From: Lunatibacter salilacus
GTDB taxonomy: Bacteria > Bacteroidota > Bacteroidia > Cytophagales > Cyclobacteriaceae
Assembly: GCF_009797935.1 (NCBI RefSeq)
Contig: NZ_VOLC01000026.1
Coordinates: forward strand, 1-64,000
Length of the DNA: 64,000 bases
Direction of reading: 5' to 3'
Position numbers and translations under genes: made by a program. Under the pieces are notes generated by a model. That model ran no database searches. It was not told where the DNA came from and was given only the letters and a program-made list of their open reading frames with translations. Shown here piece by piece: positions 17,185 through 27,545 of this stretch (within the stretch, counting starts at the first letter, position 1; each line of letters opens with the position of its first letter).

Positions 17185-20100
17185 ATGAAAAAAAGTATGA
17201 AAAGAATGCTACAAACGTTCTTGGTGTTGCTGATCCTAGCTAACATAGGGACAGCTTTTGGGCAATCGGTTCGGGTATCGGGTAAAATAACCGATGAATC
17301 CGAAGAGCCTCTACCCGGAGCCAGTATTTTGGTGAAAGGGACCTCAATCGGTACTGTTACCGACATTGATGGAAACTATGCTATCAGCGCCACCGGTCAG
17401 AATCCGGTGCTCGTAATTTCTTTTTTGGGTTACTTAACCCAGGAAATTGCTGTGAACAATCAGGAGATCATTGACATCAATCTGGTGCCTAATATGTCTG
17501 AATTGGGAGAAGTAGTAGTCGTTGGGTATGGTACTCAGAAAAAGAGTGATTTGACGGGAGCAGTATCAACAGTGTCCGGAAGAGATATTGCCGAGCGGAG
17601 AATGCCTAATGTTTCCCAATCCCTCCAAGGCGCAGTGCCAGGCGTTATGGTTAGAAGAAGTAGCAACGCTCCCGGCTCCTCAGCAAACATACGGATAAGG
17701 GGCGTTACAACAATTGGAGACTCCAATCCGCTGATTATTATGGATGGTGTACCAATCAATAGTATTGACCATATCAATCCCAATGACATTGAGAGTATTT
17801 CCGTACTTAAAGACGCTGCTTCAGCATCCATTTACGGATCAAGGGCAGCGGCCGGGGTAATTGTTGTCACCACCAAACGAGCTAAAAAAGGCGATTTAAG
17901 TTTGAATTACAATTTTGAATATGGAACGGAGATGCCTACCAATGTACCCCAATATGTTGACGTGGTGAGGTATATGGATATCGTCAATGAACTCCGATGG
18001 AACGACAACGGAAATGATGGAAACGAGTATCCGTTATATCCGCAGGAAATGGTTGAAAATTACATGAGCTTGAATGCGTCAAATCCGGATTTATACCCCA
18101 ATACAAATTGGGTTGACTTGATATTGAGGAAACAGGCTCCAAGGCAACGACATTCATTAGATATTTCAGGAGGCAGCGAAGCAATTCGTACTAAAGCATC
18201 TATTGTATATGACAAGTTTGACGCCCTATACGAAGGAAGAACCTTTGAGCGAGTTACGACCCGAATCAACACCGATGGCAACATAACGAAAAGACTTGGT
18301 TTCAACGCTGATATTTTTCTACGAAGGGAAATAAATAATCAGCCCAGCATTGACCCAATTTACTACATGAATATATCAGCGCCTGTTTATGCCGCAGAAT
18401 GGAGTGATGGGAGAATTGCCGAAGGTAAGACAGGAGCCAACATTTATGCACAACTAAAACATGGTGGAACTATTCAAAACTGGGAAAACCAAATCGGGGG
18501 AAGATTGGGTTTAAATTATGAAGTTGTTGATGGGTTAAGGCTTTCTGCTGTTGCCTCACCAAACTTTGGATTTAACAAAGGGAAGAATTTTCAAAAAAGG
18601 GTGACTTATTCCGCCTGGGACGACCCGACTGCAACATTGGGTACACTACAATGGGCGAATAGTACTAATCTAAGTGAATCCCGACATGATAATTATCAAA
18701 TTACAACGCAATTGTTGGCTAATTATGATAAAGTCTTTGGCAATCATACGTTGAATCTCTTGGCTGGAAATGAAAGCTATCAGGCTTTTTATGAGAATTT
18801 AAGCGCATCAAGGGATCAATTTTTGTTGGATAACTTTCCCTATTTAAACTTAGGCCCCCTGGAGTTTAGGGGGAATGGTGGCAATGCCTGGGAAAATGCA
18901 TACAACTCTTGGTTTGGGCGATTTTCTTATAACTACGCAAACAAATACTTTCTTCAGGGAAATTTAAGATACGACGCGTCCTCCAGATTTGCCAGCGATT
19001 ACCGATGGGGTTCTTTCCCCTCTTTTTCAGGTGGTTGGGTTTTGTCGGAGGAATCATTCCTAAAGGATGTGGCCCCAATTTCCTTTTTGAAAGTAAGGGG
19101 ATCTTGGGGGATTTTGGGTAACGAGCGAATAGGGAATTACCCGTATCAATCCACTATTGGTTTTAGCAATGTGTTGTTTCACCAAGGTCCAAATGTGGTT
19201 TCTTCGCAATCCGCTGCACAATGGCAATATGCAATACCGAATATTTCGTGGGAAAAAACCGAATCTTATAATATTGGTATAGACGCAAATTTCTTCAATT
19301 ATAAGTTGAGGGTATCCGGAGAATACTTTCAAAAGACCACCCGGGATATGTTATTGCCTCTGGAGATTCCTGATTACATAGGATTTGACAATCCAGACCA
19401 AAATACAGGGGAAATGTACACCAAAGGTTGGGAGTTAGACTTGGGATGGTCCGACGATATTCAGGACCTTAGTTATTCCATCAACTTCAATATCTCCGAC
19501 TTCCGATCCATAATGGGAAATCTTGGCGGCATTCAGTTTCTAGGTAGCCAGGTACGAATGGAAGGAAGTGAATTCGATGAATGGTATGGATATGTTTCTG
19601 ACGGTATTTACCAGTCTCAGGAAGAGGTGAATAATTCTGCGGTAATGAATGCAAACGTTAGGCCTGGAGATGTGAGGTTTAAAGATTTCAGTGGACCCAA
19701 TGGAGAGCCTGACGGTCGGATTTCACCTGAATATGACAGGGTATTGTTGGGAGGGAGTATGCCACGTTATCTTTATGGTGGAAATATTCGGTTGGATTAT
19801 AGAAATTTTGATTTGGGATTTGTGATTCAGGGTGTCGGAAAACAAAATTCCAGACTATCCGGTCTAATGGTTCAGCCCATCATGGAAAATTGGGGTCACG
19901 TACCTGAAATTTTGGATGGCCAATTTTGGAGTGTTTATAATACAGAGCAGGAAAATTTGGCAGTACCTTATCCCAGACTATCACGTAACAGTGAGGGCAA
20001 TAATTTTGCCATGTCCGATTTTTGGATGATCAATGGCGCTTATTTTAGATTGAAAAACATCTCACTAGGATACCGATTATCTGACGCCGTCGCCCAACGG

Positions 20101-20247
20101 CTGGGAATGCAGTCGATTCGGGTGTACACCAATGTAAGTGACGTTTGGACTGTTAACAATTTCCCAAGAGGTTGGGATCCAGAAGTATCCGCATCCGGAT
20201 ATCCGATTACCACTTCCATGTTAATGGGTGTTTCTGTTCAATTTTAA
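17185..20247 (+). CDS. susC-like: SusC/RagA-type TonB-linked outer membrane glycan transporter
   Basis: A 1020-residue TonB-dependent outer membrane barrel that imports oligosaccharides together with its SusD partner. A Sec signal peptide (about 1-27, ending AFGQ) is followed by a carboxypeptidase-regulatory-like domain (about 30-110), the TonB-box region EVVVVGYGTQKKSDLTGAV (split about 110-129), a plug with IRIRGVTTIG and VLKDAASASIYGSRAAAGV (about 205-225), and a long beta-barrel ending in an aromatic residue (QF). The downstream susD begins after 11 bases. The operator at 17045 indicates LacI-type control rather than the usual HTCS or ECF-sigma control of PULs. Confidence 0.95.
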   Translation: MKKSMKRMLQTFLVLLILANIGTAFGQSVRVSGKITDESEEPLPGASILVKGTSIGTVTDIDGNYAISATGQNPVLVISFLGYLTQEIAVNNQEIIDINLVPNMSELGEVVVVGYGTQKKSDLTGAVSTVSGRDIAERRMPNVSQSLQGAVPGVMVRRSSNAPGSSANIRIRGVTTIGDSNPLIIMDGVPINSIDHINPNDIESISVLKDAASASIYGSRAAAGVIVVTTKRAKKGDLSLNYNFEYGTEMPTNVPQYVDVVRYMDIVNELRWNDNGNDGNEYPLYPQEMVENYMSLNASNPDLYPNTNWVDLILRKQAPRQRHSLDISGGSEAIRTKASIVYDKFDALYEGRTFERVTTRINTDGNITKRLGFNADIFLRREINNQPSIDPIYYMNISAPVYAAEWSDGRIAEGKTGANIYAQLKHGGTIQNWENQIGGRLGLNYEVVDGLRLSAVASPNFGFNKGKNFQKRVTYSAWDDPTATLGTLQWANSTNLSESRHDNYQITTQLLANYDKVFGNHTLNLLAGNESYQAFYENLSASRDQFLLDNFPYLNLGPLEFRGNGGNAWENAYNSWFGRFSYNYANKYFLQGNLRYDASSRFASDYRWGSFPSFSGGWVLSEESFLKDVAPISFLKVRGSWGILGNERIGNYPYQSTIGFSNVLFHQGPNVVSSQSAAQWQYAIPNISWEKTESYNIGIDANFFNYKLRVSGEYFQKTTRDMLLPLEIPDYIGFDNPDQNTGEMYTKGWELDLGWSDDIQDLSYSINFNISDFRSIMGNLGGIQFLGSQVRMEGSEFDEWYGYVSDGIYQSQEEVNNSAVMNANVRPGDVRFKDFSGPNGEPDGRISPEYDRVLLGGSMPRYLYGGNIRLDYRNFDLGFVIQGVGKQNSRLSGLMVQPIMENWGHVPEILDGQFWSVYNTEQENLAVPYPRLSRNSEGNNFAMSDFWMINGAYFRLKNISLGYRLSDAVAQRLGMQSIRVYTNVSDVWTVNNFPRGWDPEVSASGYPITTSMLMGVSVQF

Positions 20248-20258
20248 CCAGAAAAATA

Positions 20259-21947
20259 ATGAAAACATATATCATATCAGTTGTTTTAATAGCGATGGGA
20301 TTTGTATCCTGTGCTGATTTGGATCTAAATCCATTGTCTGAAGGCTCAAGCGAGGCTTGGTACTCCAATGAAACGGAGATAGAAATGTCGGTCAACGATC
20401 TATTCCGAAATGTATTTTGGCCGGGACTTAACGACGAGTGGACGGATGATTATACCAGAAGGGAATCACTCACTCCTATTACAAATGCTACTATCAATGG
20501 AGAATGGGGCGTAGTAAATAGTGTGTGGAGCAATACCTATAAAGTAATTGCCAGATCGAATACAATTTTGGCAAATTTACATAGAGTTCAGGGAACAGTG
20601 CCAGAAGCAACTGTCAACGGTTTTGCGGGCAATGCTCACTTTATTAGAGCCGCAAAATATGGCGAACTGGTATTTCTTTATGGAGATGTGGTTTATTCTA
20701 CCGAAATTTTGGATTTAGAGGAAGCATTTACACTTTCCCGAACAGACAAAATGGTCATTAAAGCGGGAGTATATGAAGATTTTGATAGAGCAGCTCAATT
20801 GCTTCCAGTCTCCTATGGGTCGTCGGAAAACAAGAAAGCCACAAAAAGTGCGGCATATGCGATGAAAGCACGGTTTGCAATGCAAATGGGGGATTTTGAA
20901 ATAGCCAGAGACGCAGCAAAAGCTTGTATGGATTTGGGAGTAAATACCTTACATCCTGATTTTGAAACTCTGTTCTTAACACAGACTAGGAATCCGAGTG
21001 AAGTTATATTTGCTATCCCACGATCTAGAACTCTGAACGTCACCTATGGTGTGAGAGATTTTTTACCTAGAAATCCGGGAGGATGGGGTGGTGCCCAGGC
21101 ACCGTCTTGGGATTTGTTTCATGGCTTCCTTTGTACAGATGGTTTGCCAATTGATGAATCTCCTCTTTATGATCCTAGAAATCCCTTTGAAAACAGGGAT
21201 CCAAGATGCGCAGCCACAATTGTTGAATTTCAGTCTAGGCATTTGAACTTTACCTATCAGCCTCATCCGGATAGCGTAACAGTTATGAATTTCAACACTG
21301 GGAACAGACAACCCAATAATGATACTAGGTCTGTCGCTATTTTTGCATCATTTAACGGTCTAATGCGAAAAAAAGGGGTGGATGAGGATTGGTTGATAAA
21401 CTATAGTGCTGAAAACGACATGATCATCATGAGATATGCCGATGTATTATTGATGTATGCGGAGGCGAAGGTTGAGTTGGGTGAAATCGACGAAACTGTC
21501 CTTGATGCGATAAACCAAGTCAGATCAAGAGCCTATAAAGTACCCGTTGTGGATGTTGGTTCTTATCCTGCAGTAACAACTACAGACCAGTCAGCCCTGC
21601 GAAAGATAATCAAGATGGAGCGAAGAATGGAATTTGCATTTGAAGGAGTCCGTTATAGCGACATTATCCGATGGGGAATAGCGGAAAAAGTTCTCAATCG
21701 GGATATTTATGGCATGTTGGATCCGGCAGAGCTTAAAACTAAGATTGTAAATGCCGGTTTGTGGTTTTTCCCGATGACACCTGAAATAGACGAGGATGGA
21801 ATAGCCGATCTCTCTCCCATGTTTGAGCAGGGTTTGGTGAAAAGATTGGCCATCAGGAGGTTTGAAGCCCCAAGGCAATATCTTTGGCCAATTCCGTCCA
21901 AGGAGATTTTGATAAATTCTAATTTGCAGCAAAACCCCGGATATTAA
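20259..21947 (+). CDS. susD-like: SusD/RagB-family glycan-binding lipoprotein
   Basis: A 562-residue outer-membrane lipoprotein that caps the SusC channel and binds glycans. I chose ATG 20259 because from there the protein begins with a lipoprotein signal peptide (VSC at about 16-18); the longer frame from 20172 overlaps susC and adds non-signal sequence. Typical SusD features are the helical TPR-like frame, IIMRYADVLLMYAEAKVELG (about 385-404) and the C-terminal RRMEFAFEGVRYSDIIRW and YLWPIPSKEI...NPGY ending. It follows susC by 11 bases. Confidence 0.95.
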   Translation: MKTYIISVVLIAMGFVSCADLDLNPLSEGSSEAWYSNETEIEMSVNDLFRNVFWPGLNDEWTDDYTRRESLTPITNATINGEWGVVNSVWSNTYKVIARSNTILANLHRVQGTVPEATVNGFAGNAHFIRAAKYGELVFLYGDVVYSTEILDLEEAFTLSRTDKMVIKAGVYEDFDRAAQLLPVSYGSSENKKATKSAAYAMKARFAMQMGDFEIARDAAKACMDLGVNTLHPDFETLFLTQTRNPSEVIFAIPRSRTLNVTYGVRDFLPRNPGGWGGAQAPSWDLFHGFLCTDGLPIDESPLYDPRNPFENRDPRCAATIVEFQSRHLNFTYQPHPDSVTVMNFNTGNRQPNNDTRSVAIFASFNGLMRKKGVDEDWLINYSAENDMIIMRYADVLLMYAEAKVELGEIDETVLDAINQVRSRAYKVPVVDVGSYPAVTTTDQSALRKIIKMERRMEFAFEGVRYSDIIRWGIAEKVLNRDIYGMLDPAELKTKIVNAGLWFFPMTPEIDEDGIADLSPMFEQGLVKRLAIRRFEAPRQYLWPIPSKEILINSNLQQNPGY

Positions 21948-21959
21948 TTTTAAATTTAG

Positions 21960-21997
21960 TCGTCAGAAAGCTATTGTATTTCTTGGCTTTCTGACGA
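21960..21997 (+). terminator. Strong intercistronic hairpin after susD
   Basis: A perfect 12-base stem pairs TCGTCAGAAAGC (21960-21971) with GCTTTCTGACGA (21986-21997) around a 14-base loop. Only a short T run follows, so it may be a weak terminator or an mRNA-stabilising 3' end that keeps susCD transcripts more abundant than downstream genes. Confidence 0.65.
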
Positions 21998-22024
21998 TTT
22001 GGATTCAAACTAGATTTTCTTTTT

Positions 22025-24502
22025 ATGAAGAACCTCAGCTATATATTCATATTCATTTGTTTAATTAATTTTCACTGCCAAGTAGAGGAACCCGCAATTA
22101 CGTCGGAATATCCTTCCTATAGCGGTATCTATCCCCATTTGGCCTATTACAATGAGGAGGGGGAATGTGGAACTGGAGCCGTGATCCCTTGGGCCGACAG
22201 GTTATGGGTGGTTACTTACGGACCCCATTTACCCTTTGGATCATCCGACAAACTTTATGAAATAACTCCCGATCTGCAACAAATCGTCAGACCGGAAAGT
22301 ATAGGGGGAACGCCGGCAAACCGAAAGATCCACAAAGAAAGTGAACAGTTGTTTATCGGCCCTTACGCCATAGACAAGGAAGCAAACGTCAGAACAATTT
22401 CTTATGAGACTATGCCCGGAAGGCATACAGGTATCGCTAGGCACTTGACAGATCCTGAAAATAAAATTTACTACGCCACCATGGAAGAGGGCTTCTACGA
22501 AGTGGATGTCCATTCTCTTGAGGTAACCGAGCTATACGAAGATGCCAATGTGGGTAATAGAAAGGAGCGGGATACCGACAGCAACCCTCCCGGAAGTCTA
22601 CTTTTGGGAGCCCATGGAAAGGGAGTATATTCCGGACAGGGTGTAATGGTTTATTCCAACAATGGAGAATCAGGACAAAAAGCACTTGAACAATTTGATA
22701 TAGAGGCAGGGTCCTTATCCGAATGGGATGGTAATGAGTGGAAACTAGTCAGAAGAAACCAGTTTGTGGAAGTAACTGGGCCAGGAGGAATCTATGGTAA
22801 CGCAGATCCTGCCAATGACCCTATTTGGGCTACGGGATGGGATCACAAATCAGTACTATTAGGCGTGAGAAATCAGGAAACCGGTTGGGATTTCTACCGA
22901 TTGCCAAAGGCCAGCCACAGTTATGACGGAGCTCACGGCTGGAACACGGAATGGCCAAGAATTCGGGATGTGGGCACGGAAGGAAGCTCTGACTACTTAA
23001 TGACCATGCACGGGATGTTTTGGAAGTTTCCGGGTGATTTCACCGCAAAAAATGCAATCGGCATCCGACCCCGATCCGCCTATTTAAAAGTGATTGGAGA
23101 TTATGCTCGCTGGAAGGATCAGTTGGTGTTTGGCTGTGATGATTCTGCGCAAAAGGAATTCCTGAACAAGCGCAGTGCCAAGGGAAACATCGAAGGACCC
23201 GGCCAATCCAATTCCAACCTTTGGTTTACAGATGTTGACTTACCGGATAATTTAGGTCCCGCTACCGCAAATGGGTCAATTTGGCTCTCCGAGAAGGTGG
23301 CTGCAAACGAACCTTCTGAACCTATGCTATTTACGGGTTGGATGTACACTTCGATGTGGCTTAAGAATGAGGGTGCCCAGTCTTCCAATTTTCAACTGGA
23401 AGTGGACAAAACAGGAAAAGGAGACTGGGAGCGCCTTGAATCAGTGGCCTTGGGTGCGGGTGAAGCAACTGTTCTTACTTGGAGTGAAGACAACAAAGGA
23501 GAATGGGTGCGTGTAAAGGTCGATAAAGCTACCACCGCAACGGTTCACCTTTCCTTCACAGATCAGGATGAAAGGGGTAAATACCTGTCCGGAATTTTTG
23601 AGGGTGTGCGAACCGAAATGAACGCACCAGTTCAATCTGGTTTGTTGTATGGATTGGGGAATAACCGGCGTAGTCTAGGCATCGCCGCAAGTAGTAGTAA
23701 TTCATCTGAAAATGCAGGTTATTATGAACTTGACGGTGCAATGCAGCTTGTGAAAAAGGAAGATAATGAAACATTTAACTTTATCGAAGAAAGTTTTGCC
23801 ATTCCCGAAAATGTATTTGTGGTGGATGAAGGCTCCGTGTTAGTAACGGACGATAAGGGCAGAAGATGGCGCCTTCCTTTGGGGGACGAAAAGTTTACAA
23901 GCCCATCTCTCTCCGGCCAGCTAAGAATTTGCCGCGAAGTAGCGACAGAGCGGGATTTATTTAACTGTCATGGAACATTTTATGAGTTGCCTGCCGAAAA
24001 TGCCGACGGATATGCCAAAATCCGACCCATTTCTTCCCATAATTTGATGGTAACTGATTACGCATCTTACCGGGGGTTGTTATTGCTTTCGGGTGTTGAT
24101 CCAAAAGCGGCATCAAGTAATGAACATATCATTGTCTCAGAAGATAAGAAATTGGCACTTTGGGCTGGGGTGATCGATGATCTTTGGAAACTGGGGAAAC
24201 CTGCGGGAACGGGAGGCCCTTGGAAAGATTCGGCGGTAAAAGCCAATACTCCTTCTGATCCTTATTTATTTGGTTTTTATGATAATAAGAAGCTGGAATT
24301 GTCCCACCAAAGTAATGATCCTGTTACTTTTCAAATACAGTTCGAACCTATTGGCCATGGCCCCTGGATGACCTGGAAGGAAGTGACCGTAGCGGCAGGA
24401 GAGACCTTTGTCCATGAATTTCCAAAAGGATTTGAATCCCGTTGGATCAGGTTCGTTAGCCAAAAGGACTGTGTAGCAACAGCGTGGTTGACATATGATT
24501 AA
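22025..24502 (+). CDS. PUL-associated lipoprotein of unknown function with duplicated beta domain
   Basis: An 825-residue protein with a lipoprotein signal peptide (Cys at about 18). I do not recognise a named family. The first about 400 residues have the recurring short hydrophobic strands of a beta-propeller (for example LWVVTYGP, IYYATMEEGFYEVD). Two segments, about 419-515 and 731-825, resemble each other: both contain N-x-PS-x-P-x-LF, a G-x-G-x-W-x-x-W/L core, AxGE and AT(V/A)xL, and look like a repeated beta-sandwich. It lies after the susD hairpin and before the GH2 gene. A surface glycan-binding or polysaccharide-cleaving role is possible; no catalytic motif is evident. Confidence 0.72.
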   Translation: MKNLSYIFIFICLINFHCQVEEPAITSEYPSYSGIYPHLAYYNEEGECGTGAVIPWADRLWVVTYGPHLPFGSSDKLYEITPDLQQIVRPESIGGTPANRKIHKESEQLFIGPYAIDKEANVRTISYETMPGRHTGIARHLTDPENKIYYATMEEGFYEVDVHSLEVTELYEDANVGNRKERDTDSNPPGSLLLGAHGKGVYSGQGVMVYSNNGESGQKALEQFDIEAGSLSEWDGNEWKLVRRNQFVEVTGPGGIYGNADPANDPIWATGWDHKSVLLGVRNQETGWDFYRLPKASHSYDGAHGWNTEWPRIRDVGTEGSSDYLMTMHGMFWKFPGDFTAKNAIGIRPRSAYLKVIGDYARWKDQLVFGCDDSAQKEFLNKRSAKGNIEGPGQSNSNLWFTDVDLPDNLGPATANGSIWLSEKVAANEPSEPMLFTGWMYTSMWLKNEGAQSSNFQLEVDKTGKGDWERLESVALGAGEATVLTWSEDNKGEWVRVKVDKATTATVHLSFTDQDERGKYLSGIFEGVRTEMNAPVQSGLLYGLGNNRRSLGIAASSSNSSENAGYYELDGAMQLVKKEDNETFNFIEESFAIPENVFVVDEGSVLVTDDKGRRWRLPLGDEKFTSPSLSGQLRICREVATERDLFNCHGTFYELPAENADGYAKIRPISSHNLMVTDYASYRGLLLLSGVDPKAASSNEHIIVSEDKKLALWAGVIDDLWKLGKPAGTGGPWKDSAVKANTPSDPYLFGFYDNKKLELSHQSNDPVTFQIQFEPIGHGPWMTWKEVTVAAGETFVHEFPKGFESRWIRFVSQKDCVATAWLTYD

Positions 24503-24712
24503 TATTTATACCAAAACTAAATTAAGTTAGGATGATAAATAAATTTTCAATTAATCATCATACCGAAAATGTCACCAAGGGTAATTCCTTGTTAATTTTA
24601 ATTCTGGTTATAAGTTAATCTTTTGATATTGATTAAATATTTGACTTTCAGTTATATCTATTAATCAAAGGAAATAATATTTATGAGGTATAATTTATAA
24701 AGGAATAGGAAA

Positions 24713-24724
24713 TTAATCGATTAA
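24713..24724. promoter_or_regulatory. Small palindrome upstream of GH2
   Basis: TTAATCGATTAA is a perfect 12-base palindrome 16 bases before the GH2 start, inside a 238-base AT-rich gap (24503-24740). The gap may hold a promoter for the enzyme block. In such AT-rich sequence the palindrome could be chance. Confidence 0.25.
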
Positions 24725-24740
24725 ATTAAACAGAAAAGAC

Positions 24741-27545
24741 ATGAAATTTTTGCCTTTCTATTTCTGCCTCTTCCTCTTTTTAGGAACTAGCTCACCTGCG
24801 CTTGCCCAGACGGAATTTTCACTAAACGGAACCTGGCAATTCAAAACGGACCCAAATAACCTTGGGGAATCGGAGGAGTGGTTCCGTTCCGACCTAATTC
24901 GTGACGGATGGGATAATATGCAGGTGCCGGGAAACTGGGATTTGCACAACGAATATGCCCATTTCGTGGGTAAGGGCTGGTACAGTAAATCTTTTACGCT
25001 GCCATCGGATTGGGATGCTAAGGCCATTGTCCTGAACTTTGAGGGTGTTTACCATGATTGTATAGTATGGCTTAACGGGAAAAAACTCGGAGAAAACAAC
25101 TCCGGTTTTTTGCCTTTTGAGTTTGAGGTTACCAGCCTTTTGGAGATCAGCCAAGAAAATACGTTGACGGTTTGCGCTGACAACACCTTTAAGCGGGGAG
25201 CGATTTGGAATTGGGGCGGAATCAGGAGATCGGTAAAATTGAGTGCCTATAATGGACTTAGAATTACCCGTCAACATATTACCCCAACAGTGAGCTTGGA
25301 GAAAATGGTGGCTGAGGTTAGCATCCGGCTATTTCTGGAAAACTTTCAAAGTGAGTCTACAATAGCTGAAGGGGAAGTGCTGCTTACTTCAAGTAGCGGT
25401 TATAGGCAAGTCATGCCCTTTTCCACCACAATTTCCCCAAACGGCAAAAAGGAAGTTCTGCTAAATGCCCAAATCAAAAAGAAAGATGTTCACCTATGGC
25501 ATTTTGATGACCCATTTCTATATGAGTCGGCCGTACGGTTTAAGGAGCAAGATAAACCCGCCGTTAGTAATGTATTCGGGCTAAGGAAAGTTGAAGTAGA
25601 CGCAGCTAACTACAAACTTATGCTCAATGGAGAATCCGTAAGGTTGATGGGCCTTAATCTTGTGCCCGATGCTAGAACCTCCGGGAATACCTTGCCACTT
25701 TGGCAAATCAAAAGGGATGTGGATTTACTCAAAAGTTTAAACGGAAATTTTGCTCGGCTTTCACATTTGCCTCTACCGGAGGAAATGCTCGAATACCTAG
25801 ATCAAAGGGGAATCCTGATCATTTCTGAAATACCGCTCTGGGGATATGACCAACTTGCAGACACTGAAAATGATCTGCCTTTCGACTGGTTAAAAAGGTT
25901 GGTAACCGAACAGTACAATCATCCCTCTATTGTGGGATGGAGTACCGGAAACGAACTCGGATATTTTCCCAGTGCCGGGGATTATGTCGAGAAAAGCATC
26001 GATTACGTGCGGGGCCTTGACAGTACCCGCCTGGTAACCAATGTTTCTTATACGGCCCAATTCGAGGACGATTATATCCGGTTTACGGACATTGGGTTAA
26101 TTAATAAATATGGGAAGAATTTGGCACCTGTAACCCGACAGCAACATCAAAAGCATCCGGACAAAGTGTTGTTTTACAGTGAATATGGCATTGCCCAATT
26201 CGGTGAAGGACTGGACGCAACCTTTGAAATTAAACCTTTATTGGACTCACTAAGGCATCTACCTTATCTGCTTGGGGCATCCATCTGGACCTATAACGAC
26301 TATAGAAGCAGTTACGTAGGAACTCAGGATTTGTCCGAAAACCGTTCCTGGGGTGTGGTGGACACATACAGGAGAAAAAAGCAAGCCTATTTTGATCTCC
26401 AAAGAGAGCATGCACCTGTTCGGGGTATGGATGTGGACCTTTCAGATAAGTCAGCGCTGATATCCCTACTTCCGAGAGCACTCCTCGATTTGCCCTCCCA
26501 TCCCATGAGGGATTATAAAATAATCTACAAGCTTCTTGATATTAATGAGAATACAATTGGAGGTGGTTTCATCAACCTACCTACCATTATACCTGGTGAT
26601 GGTCCAATAATTCAGACCTTTGAATGGCAGACAGCAAATCCCCAGGTATTGGAGGTTTCACTGGTGAATCCACAAATGGATAAGGTGTTGGATACGGTAG
26701 TTCATTTCCAGAACCCTCCTAAACCGGAACTGTTTGAAGCGTTTGGAGGCAGAACGCAACATAATAATGTACCGTCTAATTCGGGAGGGATACGGGTATA
26801 TCTGAATACGGTTTCGCCCACTGTTAGGTATAAGTTAAAGTATGGGAAGGATGGACTCGACCAGGAGACCCTGCCCAGCCGGGAATCGTTTTTGGACGTA
26901 AATGGGCTGGAGCTTGACCAAAGCTATAAGGTACAGGTGGTGGCCATTACCGCTTTTGGCGAATCCTATTCCGAAGCAATAGAAGTGGAAGTGGACCAAC
27001 GCAATTTTCTCCCGCCTGGAATACGGCATGTTGAACCCACCAATGAAGGGTTTTTCGTAGCCTATGCCTCGGAAGAGACAGATTTTCTTTACAGGGTAAA
27101 GTATCGCAGTGAAAGTGGTGAGGAAAAAATTATTCAATCCCGTAACCCTGGTCTGATGGCCGTCAGGGGACTTACTAATGGACATACTTACAGGTTTGCA
27201 GTTCAACGTGTATTAGATAACAATTCGAATAGCCAATGGAGTAAGTGGTATACAGTGAAACCTGATGGAGATCAAAATCCTGTAGCACCAACATTAAAAG
27301 GAATATTTAGGAACGGAAGAGAGGTGGTAATTTCTTTTGATCCCGTATCCAAAGCGACAGGCTATGAAATTCAATACAGGGAATCTGGCAAAAGTAGTGA
27401 GGATTGGAATACGTTCTTCTTGAACCGCTCAGAGGTATATTTTGGCCGCATTGCCGATCTTAAACCAAACCGAAGGTACGATTTCAGAATGGCAGCTATA
27501 AATGATAGCGGAATCTCCGATTTTACAAAAATAATCCAACAATGA
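24741..27545 (+). CDS. Glycoside hydrolase family 2 enzyme with three C-terminal Fn3-like domains
   Basis: A 934-residue secreted retaining glycosidase. A signal peptide (about 1-23, ending ALAQ) precedes a GH2 sugar-binding jelly roll (NGTWQFKTDP, WLNGKKLGEN), an immunoglobulin-like domain, and a TIM barrel. The acid/base Glu is in STGNELGYF (about 401-409) and the nucleophile Glu in FYSEYGIAQF (about 478-487). The last about 270 residues form three Fn3-like modules, unusual in number for GH2. The family includes beta-galactosidases, beta-glucuronidases and beta-mannosidases; the sequence does not tell which. Its stop overlaps the next start by 4 bases. Confidence 0.9.
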   Translation: MKFLPFYFCLFLFLGTSSPALAQTEFSLNGTWQFKTDPNNLGESEEWFRSDLIRDGWDNMQVPGNWDLHNEYAHFVGKGWYSKSFTLPSDWDAKAIVLNFEGVYHDCIVWLNGKKLGENNSGFLPFEFEVTSLLEISQENTLTVCADNTFKRGAIWNWGGIRRSVKLSAYNGLRITRQHITPTVSLEKMVAEVSIRLFLENFQSESTIAEGEVLLTSSSGYRQVMPFSTTISPNGKKEVLLNAQIKKKDVHLWHFDDPFLYESAVRFKEQDKPAVSNVFGLRKVEVDAANYKLMLNGESVRLMGLNLVPDARTSGNTLPLWQIKRDVDLLKSLNGNFARLSHLPLPEEMLEYLDQRGILIISEIPLWGYDQLADTENDLPFDWLKRLVTEQYNHPSIVGWSTGNELGYFPSAGDYVEKSIDYVRGLDSTRLVTNVSYTAQFEDDYIRFTDIGLINKYGKNLAPVTRQQHQKHPDKVLFYSEYGIAQFGEGLDATFEIKPLLDSLRHLPYLLGASIWTYNDYRSSYVGTQDLSENRSWGVVDTYRRKKQAYFDLQREHAPVRGMDVDLSDKSALISLLPRALLDLPSHPMRDYKIIYKLLDINENTIGGGFINLPTIIPGDGPIIQTFEWQTANPQVLEVSLVNPQMDKVLDTVVHFQNPPKPELFEAFGGRTQHNNVPSNSGGIRVYLNTVSPTVRYKLKYGKDGLDQETLPSRESFLDVNGLELDQSYKVQVVAITAFGESYSEAIEVEVDQRNFLPPGIRHVEPTNEGFFVAYASEETDFLYRVKYRSESGEEKIIQSRNPGLMAVRGLTNGHTYRFAVQRVLDNNSNSQWSKWYTVKPDGDQNPVAPTLKGIFRNGREVVISFDPVSKATGYEIQYRESGKSSEDWNTFFLNRSEVYFGRIADLKPNRRYDFRMAAINDSGISDFTKIIQQ

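Noticed and set aside
20172-20258. Upstream extension of the first susD
   Set aside because: It overlaps the end of susC and would bury the clear lipoprotein signal peptide.
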